From Paracyclopina nana (lineage: Eukaryota; Arthropoda; Copepoda; Cyclopoida; Cyclopettidae): a stretch of DNA of 64,000 nucleotides. The stretch covers positions 12,474,501 to 12,538,500 of the forward strand of contig JAGUCH010000002.1 of the NCBI GenBank assembly GCA_019096065.1, given 5' to 3'. Below, one piece after another: positions 57,273 through 64,000 of this stretch (within the stretch, counting starts at the first letter, position 1; each line of letters begins with the position of its first letter). The translations under genes and the position numbers were made by a program. The notes under the pieces are model-generated. The model was given only the letters and a program-made list of their open reading frames with translations. It did not search any database and was not told where the DNA came from.

Positions 57273-58791
57273 AATGACAGCCCAAGCCACCAACAAGATG
57301 AGTGAAACTGTGTCATTCAAAGTCTCCCTGAAGATCCAGGATCCATCTGGAGCGTCCAAGAGTGAGGTCAGAAGGTTCGTGTTGCCCCAAGACTGCAGCA
57401 CTTCCCTTGTCTACCTCAAGGAGAAATTGAGATCAATCTTCGCCTCTGATCTTGGCCTGTCCAAGTTCAAGATTTCCTGGAGAGACGATGACAACGACGA
57501 CGTTACCATCGACTCGGATGAGGAGTTGATGATTGCTCTGCAAGAGATGAAAGGACCCGTCTACAAATTCGACATTGTCCTGGCTGGACCAATGATCGGC
57601 TTGAGGGACAATGACAACTACAACCCTGGGCCTGAAAAGGGCGGTTCAGTTCATCCTGGAGTTGTTTGCGATGTCTGCAATGGACCGGTGGTTGGCATCA
57701 GGTACAAGTGCACTGTCTGCCCTGACTATGACCTTTGCTCGAAATGCGAGGGGTCTGGAGCCCATCCTGGACACAACATGATCAGGATCGCCACTCCGGA
57801 CAATGCTTGGCCCAAAAACCTCTTTGCCAGACTGAACCGGATTCAGGCCAGGGCCTGCCGGTTGGCAGAGCAGCCATTGTGTACTCATGATCATCCCAAT
57901 TGCAAGGATGGGAAGAAGGAGGCAAAAGAGGCTAAGAAAGAGATGAAAAAGGAGTTCAAGGAGATGAAGGAGGAGATCAAGCTTCGCAACAAACCTTCGG
58001 GAGGGATGCCAAGATATGGATCCTGTCATGGTGTCAGGGGCCACCCAGGAGCTTTCCGGGGCCAGCCTGGGGCGTTCAGGGGAGCACCACTCAATGGTCA
58101 TGAGTCGCAGCATTTCAATGCTCACAGAGATGCATTGGTAAAAATGATGGATAGCATCGTTAGCAATGCTCAGCAGGCTTTGGACCCTTTTGGAGTAGAC
58201 ATTGAGGCCCATTTTGAGACATCCATGGGTGAGCCAGCAAAGGAGCCAACTCCTCCGGCTGACAATAAGGAGAGTTCTTCTGAGCCTTCAACTGATGAAG
58301 ATGGGGCTGATTTGTCAATGAACAGCTCTCAAGGAGCATCAAAGGCCAAAGATCAAGTTGAGCCTGAAAAGGCAAAGGATGAACTTGAGCCTGAAAAGGC
58401 AAAGGATGAATTTGAGCCTGAAAAGGCAAAGGATCACCTTGAGCCGGAGAAGGCAAAGGATTTAGAAGAGCCTGAGAAGGCAAAGGATCAAGAAGAGCCT
58501 GAGAAAGCTGTGGAGGCAGCCAATGTTTCAGGAGCTGCCAAGGCTCAAGAGGACGGAGATTGGACCGTTTTGGAGAAATCTGGATCACCAATTTACCCCC
58601 AATTGACTGAGACCAAGGCCGAGGATTCCAAGCCTCATGCAAACCCCAAAATCAATGTGGCTTTACAGGCCATGGAAAACATGGGATTCTCCAATGATGG
58701 GGGCTGGTTGACCATTCTTCTTGAGAAGTTTGATGGAGACATTGGCAAAGTCTTGGATGTCCTCCAACCCGCCAAGCCATTCAGAACCTAA
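57247..58791 (+). CDS. ref(2)P: p62 / sequestosome-1 selective autophagy receptor
   Basis: An intronless frame of 514 codons. Residues ~22-112 form a PB1 domain for self-assembly, with basic stretch SEVRRF and acidic OPCA-type DDDNDDVTIDSDEE. Residues ~136-190 form a ZZ zinc finger (CDVCNGPVVGIRYKCTVCPDYDLC). Around residue 439 DWTVLE is an LC3-interacting motif (W-x-x-L after acidic residues). Residues ~469-510 form the ubiquitin-binding UBA domain (ALQAMENMGFSNDGG). A run of EPEKAKD-type repeats lies between ZZ and LIR. The protein carries ubiquitinated cargo to autophagosomes. The true start may be the third Met (57298, MSETVSFKVS), because a TATA box and initiator place the cap site inside this frame and family members begin right before PB1. 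An AATAAA lies at 58812. Confidence 0.93.
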   Translation: MAENSLLQSMTAQATNKMSETVSFKVSLKIQDPSGASKSEVRRFVLPQDCSTSLVYLKEKLRSIFASDLGLSKFKISWRDDDNDDVTIDSDEELMIALQEMKGPVYKFDIVLAGPMIGLRDNDNYNPGPEKGGSVHPGVVCDVCNGPVVGIRYKCTVCPDYDLCSKCEGSGAHPGHNMIRIATPDNAWPKNLFARLNRIQARACRLAEQPLCTHDHPNCKDGKKEAKEAKKEMKKEFKEMKEEIKLRNKPSGGMPRYGSCHGVRGHPGAFRGQPGAFRGAPLNGHESQHFNAHRDALVKMMDSIVSNAQQALDPFGVDIEAHFETSMGEPAKEPTPPADNKESSSEPSTDEDGADLSMNSSQGASKAKDQVEPEKAKDELEPEKAKDEFEPEKAKDHLEPEKAKDLEEPEKAKDQEEPEKAVEAANVSGAAKAQEDGDWTVLEKSGSPIYPQLTETKAEDSKPHANPKINVALQAMENMGFSNDGGWLTILLEKFDGDIGKVLDVLQPAKPFRT

Positions 58792-59745
58792 AGGAATTGC
58801 CGCTCTTAATCAATAAAATAACAGATTTATCGATAAACCTGTGCTGACAAGAAAAAATTAAAACCTAAAAAAACCTATATTCACTATGTAATAGCTTATA
58901 AGTAAGGTATCTGTATATGCTATTTGTGGACATTTTGCTAGTATTGTACCAAATCAATGGAAGTTTGTTTGTCATGATGAAATATGTTGCCAACCTTGTG
59001 TCAAATAAACTTTTTCAGCATTCCCATTGCTCAATGAAATTATCCAAGGTAGATAAGGAGCTATTTAGAAAAATGGGTCACGGGTGTAAACAATCTTCGA
59101 GACTATTTGATCTCGCAAGTTTACGCTTCTAAATTGCTTGCTGTAACATTTCAAGTAGAGTTTACACTCCATATAAATTGAAGCAAGCTCTCTAGCAAGC
59201 GGCAAATCAAGTGCCAAGATCATGTCACATCCACAGCAATAATCTTCTTTAACATAGCACATGCACCCAACTTTAAAAAAGCCACTTTTAATTGCGTGAG
59301 AAATAAAACTTTATAAAACTTCAGAAATGAAAAAAATGCAGATTTTCATTTTATTAAAAAAAAGCCTTTTTGCTTTTTTTTAACTGAAATGGGGGAATTC
59401 CCGCACAAAATGGGAATTATTCATTTGAATGAAACAGTTTCAAACAAAAAAATTGCTCTTCAAAAGTCACTTGTGGCGCTAAGGCGCAAAAAGATAAGCT
59501 AAAGTAATAGCGTGTAAAACTCACAGTCATCAAAAAAATAATGAGTCACATGAGTCGGGCCATAGCTCGACCTAGGCTGAGAACGCGCGCACGCCTATAC
59601 TAGTTTTAAAATAACAAATTCAACAGCTCGCTGCGCGGGCTCCCATGGTATTTTGTGTATGACGCCCTCAGCTCAGCTGACAGCTGCGTCTTTCGGTCTT
59701 AAGTAATATTCATTTGATAAAGCTACTTTTGTGACAGCCCTCAAG
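58792..59745. other. Intergenic region between p62 and flotillin-2
   Basis: About 950 bp. The left end has the p62 polyadenylation signal AATAAA at 58812-58817. The right end, about 59550-59745, is GC-richer with several CAGCTC/CAGCTG motifs and presumably holds the flotillin promoter and leader. No other gene was recognised. Confidence 0.5.
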
Positions 59746-61103
59746 ATGGGTAATGTCCACACTGTGGGGCCGAACAGGGCCTTGGTCGTCTCAGGTGGTT
59801 GCTCTGGAGGTGCCAAAAAGGTCATTGTGGTTGGCAGCTGGGCTTGGGCCTGGTGGTGCATCACCGATGTCCAAACCTTGAGCCTCGAGGTCATGACCTT
59901 GCAGCCAGTTTGCGACAGAGTGGAAACCATCCACGGTGTGCCCATCACGGTGACAGGTGTCGCGCAGGTGAAGATCATGAAGAATTTCGACCTTTTGCTG
60001 CTGGCCTCCGAGCAATTTTTGGGCAAGGACGAGGACGAGGTGAAGCGAACGGTGCTCCAGACCTTGGAAGGCCACCTAAGAGCCATCCTAGGAACAATGA
60101 CAGTTGAAGAGGTGTACAAGGATCGCGAAAAGTTTGCAGCTGAGGTAAAGCAAAATATTTCAATTTTCATTAAAACATTTCAGTAACTTCTTTTGGGCTG
60201 CAGGTACGCGAGGTGGCAGCTCCAGATGTTGGACGCATGGGACTGGAGATCCTGTCTTTCACCATCAAGGATGTCTTTGATGATGTCAACTACTTGTCAT
60301 CCTTGGGCATCTCCCAAACTGCCTTGGTGAAGAGAGATGCGGATGTTGGTGTTGCCAATGCCAACAGGGATGCTGGCATCAAAGAGGCTGAATGTGAGAA
60401 GGCTGCCATGGACGTCAAATTTGAAACCGAGACCAAAATTCAAAATGACACTCGAGCTTACATGCTGCAATTGGCTGAATTCCAGAAGCAAATCAATACT
60501 GCCAATGCTGAGGCTCAGATGGCCTATGAGCTGGAGGCAGCCAAATTGAAGCAAAAGATCAGGACAGAGGAGATCAAAATTGAGGTCATAGAGCGAAAGA
60601 AGCAAATCCAGATTGAGGAGCAGGAAATCCAGAGGAAGGAAAAGGAGCTGCAATCTACTGTTAAATTGCCAGCTGAGGCTGAAGCATTCAAGGTGCAAAT
60701 GATAGCTGAGGGCAAGAAGACCCAAATAATTGAGGCTGCCAAGGCCGAAGCTGAAAGGTTGAAGCTGCTGGGATTGGCCAAGGCCAAATCCATAGAGTTG
60801 ATTGGGAAGGCTGAGGCCGAAGGAATGAAGCTGACAGCCAAGGCTTACCAGCAGTATGGAGATGCTGCCATTTTGGCCTTGGTTTTGGAGGCCTTGCCAG
60901 CAATTGCCAAAGAGGTGGCTGGTCCATTGAAGAAGACGGACGAGATAGTTCTCTTGGGATCTGCAGACAAAGTGACCTCAGAGGTCAACAAACTTGTAAG
61001 CCAACTTCCAACCACTATTCAGGCCTTAACTGGCGTTGACATAAGCGGAGTACTTGGGCAGCTTCCAGGGGCAAATACAGTAACAAACACAGCTACAGCA
61101 TAA
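59746..61103 (+). CDS. Flo2: Flotillin-2 (reggie-1)
   Basis: Two exons (59746-60144 and 60204-61103) join in phase 0 to 432 residues, the standard flotillin-2 length. Flotillins scaffold membrane microdomains on the cytoplasmic face of the plasma membrane and endosomes. MGNVHTVGPN at the start carries an N-myristoylation signal (Gly2), followed by the characteristic GSWAWAWW segment of the PHB/SPFH domain (about residues 1-180). A long Ala/Glu/Lys-rich coiled-coil follows (about 190-360, with EAE/KAEAE repeats), and the C-terminal oligomerisation region contains YGDAAILALVLEALPAIAKEV. The intron is 59 nt. AATAAA at 61158 is a likely polyadenylation signal. Flotillin-1 is excluded by the GPN start and WAWAWW motif. 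Confidence 0.95.
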
Positions 61104-62387
61104 AAAAGGACCAACTCCTTATTGAAATAATTTTCTATTTCAAAGCTTTTTTTAAGAAATAAACTGCATTTTTCAGACAATTACCCAATTGGAATTTTGA
61201 ATTTGAGATGTGAATGCTGGTGGATTTTTCAATTTTATTTTTATAAAGTCTTTTAATTTTTTTAAAAAAGAGCCCGCAATAAAAGAAGATGCCTTTTTCC
61301 AAAATGAAAATATCTTATCTTGATTAATGTGACGCAATTTTTAAAAGGAAACCAGGCATCTATAATTTATCAAACTTTTAAAAAGCCTGATATATCATTA
61401 AATAAGCTTATTTGGCTACTTAATATAAGCTTATCTAATTCTAACTAAGCCTTTCTAATTTTATTTTATTTTTTAGTAAGATAACTTCGTTTCCAAATGC
61501 TGACTTAATTCAATAAGCTTATGTCATTTAAATTAAAGTTTTTTATTTTAATTAATTGCATGTAAATGGACGCCTGCAGCAACTTAATTTTAATCTTTAA
61601 AATGTTTGAAGACATCAAAATATCACAATGATTTCAGAACTTGCTTTGCAAGAGCCTTTGCTAAAATCAGAAACAGACACCTTAGTTAGGATTTCCAAGA
61701 GGATTCATCTTAACTAACTATTTATCGTGTCTACATGCAAGTCTATCTTTCATTTTTTCTGCATCAGACTCTATGGGAGTACTACAGTGCAGTAGAAGTG
61801 TGCAAGATACAATCCCTGAGTCCTCATTTATCATTGTGTCACAACCATATTTCTTGCGAAGGATAGCACAGTTTTGTAGGGAGTTTCTCTGTGTGTTATG
61901 GTAAGCGCGCATAATGAACATTTGTGCACACTCGTCCAAAATATCCTGGCTTTCTCAGAGTGGCAGCAGAAGTTAGTTCACTTCTACAGACTGCTGGAAC
62001 AGCTGACTCCAGTTGAGGCCGGAGGCTTCTCTGCTGTGCACTGAAGAATCATAAAAAGCAATTGCCTGAAAAATCTCTGCAATGCAGTGCTAATATGGTG
62101 AGTAATGGCAAAATATAGAAGAGTATATGTAAGCACATAAAAATTACAAAATTACTGGCTCCAAAGATGATATAACCGGGCGCGCACTCGCTCAAGTCCG
62201 TTGATATGTCCATGCAGGTAGATTTTTCCAGGTAGAAAATGCATCTGTTGAACAACAAGCGTAGGACTCCTATGGAAGACAGGTACAAAAGCTATGCAGT
62301 GCGACGACTGCGCTGCAACTCCGCGCCCTAAACTCAAGCCAAAATGGACACCCAACAGTCAGGCTGCCAGTGAAAAGTGATCCCAAA
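61104..62387. other. Intergenic region between flotillin-2 and contactin
   Basis: About 1.3 kb. A flotillin polyadenylation signal lies at 61158-61163. The middle is very AT-rich, with repeated AAGCTTAT and CTAATTTTA motifs around 61400-61560. No coding frame, RNA gene or transposon was recognised; the right end should hold the contactin promoter and leader. Confidence 0.5.
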
Positions 62388-64000
62388 ATGCAGACAATAG
62401 CAGGCATTCTGCTCTTTTTGCTCGTCCTGGTGACAGCCCAAGATGGACCCGAGTACGATGACAGTGATATGGGCAATTCAGAGGACGCAGTGCCACCAGA
62501 CTTCAATGCACCTCCATTTCCAAACCAGCCTGGGTTTGACCCTTTCAGCAGGCAAAATCAGTTCAACAACATCAACGAAGCACGAAGACCCACACCAAGC
62601 ACAGAAGACCCATTCAGAAGGGTCATTGTGACCTCCACAACGACCGAGTCCAATAGGTTTAACCAGTTTCAAAACAATGAGCTAGGAGGCAACAAGAGGC
62701 CCATTGATCCTTTCCCTCAAAATCCGCGAAAGGACTTTAGTCGACCTCAAGTAGATGAATTTGGAAACCCATTAGGTATAAAATTGCCGCAAGAAAGGTT
62801 GCATGGTAAAATGTTGCGTGTCCCTTCTAGGTGAAATCTACAATGTGGACACCACCAGGTTCGAGCTTGGCCAAGGTGTGGAGGCAGATGACATCAAATG
62901 CCCCAGGAATTGGGTGAGATATGGCACGAGCTGCTACAAGTTCACCCGGAGCCCTATCAAAAGGTGGGATGATGCCAGGCTCATTTGCCAGGCCTACAGG
63001 CATCAGGACACGGACCACTCGGATCTGGCCAGCGTGTCCACCCTGGAGGAGCATCGCTTCCTCACCAACCATTTGAACCAGATTGATCCTCAGCACAGGA
63101 GATGGTACATTTCCACGAGGCAAGAGGACCAAAACCGATGGGTCAACCTGGGCGACAAGAGCCAAATGTTGAATTTGCAAGAGTACTTTTTGTCCTCCAA
63201 TGAGTGGGGCGAGGTGTCTGGCCTGGATTACAAGAAGGATTACCTGGTTTATGCTTATTCCATCATTGAAGGCCGGTAAGTTGCATTTCAAATCAGGATT
63301 CGAACTTAATATTGGCGGCATGATGAACTATAATCATACTACACGTGCCTCATTTTGAACTTTCATGTCATAAAAAAGAGGACACATCAATGATCATACA
63401 GCTCATAGGTAAACCAGGAAAGAGCCATATTAAGGATTGAGTTTCTTAATGCTTCTCAAGTATGGCAACTAATCGATTAACTCATTTCAGATGGGGCTTC
63501 CAGCCAGTTTTCGGCCACGAGGAGTACCTGTTCATCTGTGAAATGCCCATTGAAGAAGTCTCCTATTTGATGACTGACGAAAGGACTCACGAGTACGGCC
63601 AGCCCATTGGAGATCCGCGGTTTTATCCCATGGGACCTTTCTTCATCCGACAGCCCAACAATACGGTGTTCAACGTGGCCACGAGGCAAATCAAGAATGA
63701 CATCTCGCTGAGGTGCATTGCCACTGGATGGCCAACACCCACGTACAGGTGGTTTCGCGAAGTCTACCAAAATGACACGCTCATCGAGAAGGAAGTGGAC
63801 CCACTGAAGGACTCCAGGATCACCATCAGTGGCGGCCAACTGATCATCAACAACCCCAACCAAGTGACTGACAGGGGTCGTTACTTCTGCAAGTCCCTCA
63901 ACAAGTATGGAGTCATTCGCTCCCAATCAGTGTCCATCTCGTTCGGATTCATCGGCGAGTTCATACTGAGGAGGAACAACGAGGTTGGCAGTGAGAACTG
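62388..64000 (+). CDS. Cont: Contactin, 5' part (CTLD plus Ig; 3' end beyond window)
   Basis: Three exons are in view: 62388-62775, 62831-63275 and 63491 to the edge (about 447 codons). Residues 1-17 (MQTIAGILLFLLVLVTA) are a signal peptide, followed by a ~110-residue Pro/Asp/Asn-rich linker. Then comes NVDTTRFELGQG and a C-type lectin domain (CPRNWVRYGTSCYKF to LFICEMP), followed by the first Ig domain (ISLRCIATGWPTPTYRWF, RGRYFCKSLN). This order matches insect contactin, a GPI-anchored septate-junction adhesion protein with CTLD, six Ig and four FNIII domains; the remaining domains lie past the right edge. An in-frame ATG 18 bp upstream (62370) would only extend the leader. Introns are 55 and 215 nt. 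Confidence 0.93.

Noticed and set aside
58270-58310. EPSTDE in p62 as a Keap1-interacting motif (DPSTGE)
   Set aside because: The key Gly-Glu is not preserved and the position is before, not after, the LIR; too weak to call.
1-64000. tRNA, rRNA or other structured RNA genes
   Set aside because: No cloverleaf-like or conserved RNA sequence was recognised by eye in the intergenic intervals; a covariance-model scan would be decisive.

Overview
The window is animal nuclear DNA: spliced genes with GT-AG introns mostly 50-75 nt long, AT-rich intergenic DNA, and gene families typical of arthropods. The contactin gene has an N-terminal C-type lectin domain before its immunoglobulin domains, which is the insect/arthropod architecture. 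An insect with a compact genome is most likely; a mayfly is only a guess. No bacterial, viral or CRISPR content was seen, and no tRNA or rRNA was recognised.

Positions 1-32257 (minus strand) hold the most remarkable object: what reads as one enormous secreted modular gene whose 3' end lies beyond the left edge. It opens with a signal-peptide exon, a fibronectin-II-like exon and a C-type lectin (CTLD) exon, and continues as four blocks of thrombospondin type-1-like (TSP1) exons. I count 103 TSP1 domains and 4 CTLDs, about 6,450 codons. Every exon boundary I traced is phase 1, so every exon can be added, lost or skipped without changing frame. Most of the array is a 692-bp unit of three one-domain exons (called C, A and B here; 165, 171 and 165 bp) and three tiny introns (71, 60 and 60 nt), in runs of 11, 12, 2 and about 3 units, with introns as well conserved as exons. 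The blocks are separated by a nearly identical 3.1-kb module carrying the CTLD. One module copy carries a 1.0-kb insertion with a retroelement-like primer-binding motif.

Positions 33592-37831 (minus) hold a BCAS3/rudhira homologue. 39660-41542 (plus) is an SLC36-type amino-acid transporter and 41929-44897 (plus) a puromycin-sensitive aminopeptidase of the M1 family. 45023-53439 (minus) encodes a large secreted low-complexity protein with two internal repeat families, which I do not recognise. 53833-54864 (minus) is an F-box protein with an FBA domain. 55487-56346 (plus) is a claudin/PMP22-like four-span membrane protein. 57247-58791 (plus) is intronless p62/sequestosome-1 (ref(2)P). 59746-61103 (plus) is flotillin-2. 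62388 to the right edge (plus) is the 5' part of contactin.

Apart from the giant repeat gene the neighbours are ordinary housekeeping, membrane-traffic, autophagy and adhesion genes with no obvious shared pathway. All intron joins given here were deduced by eye from splice motifs and reading-frame phase, not from transcripts.
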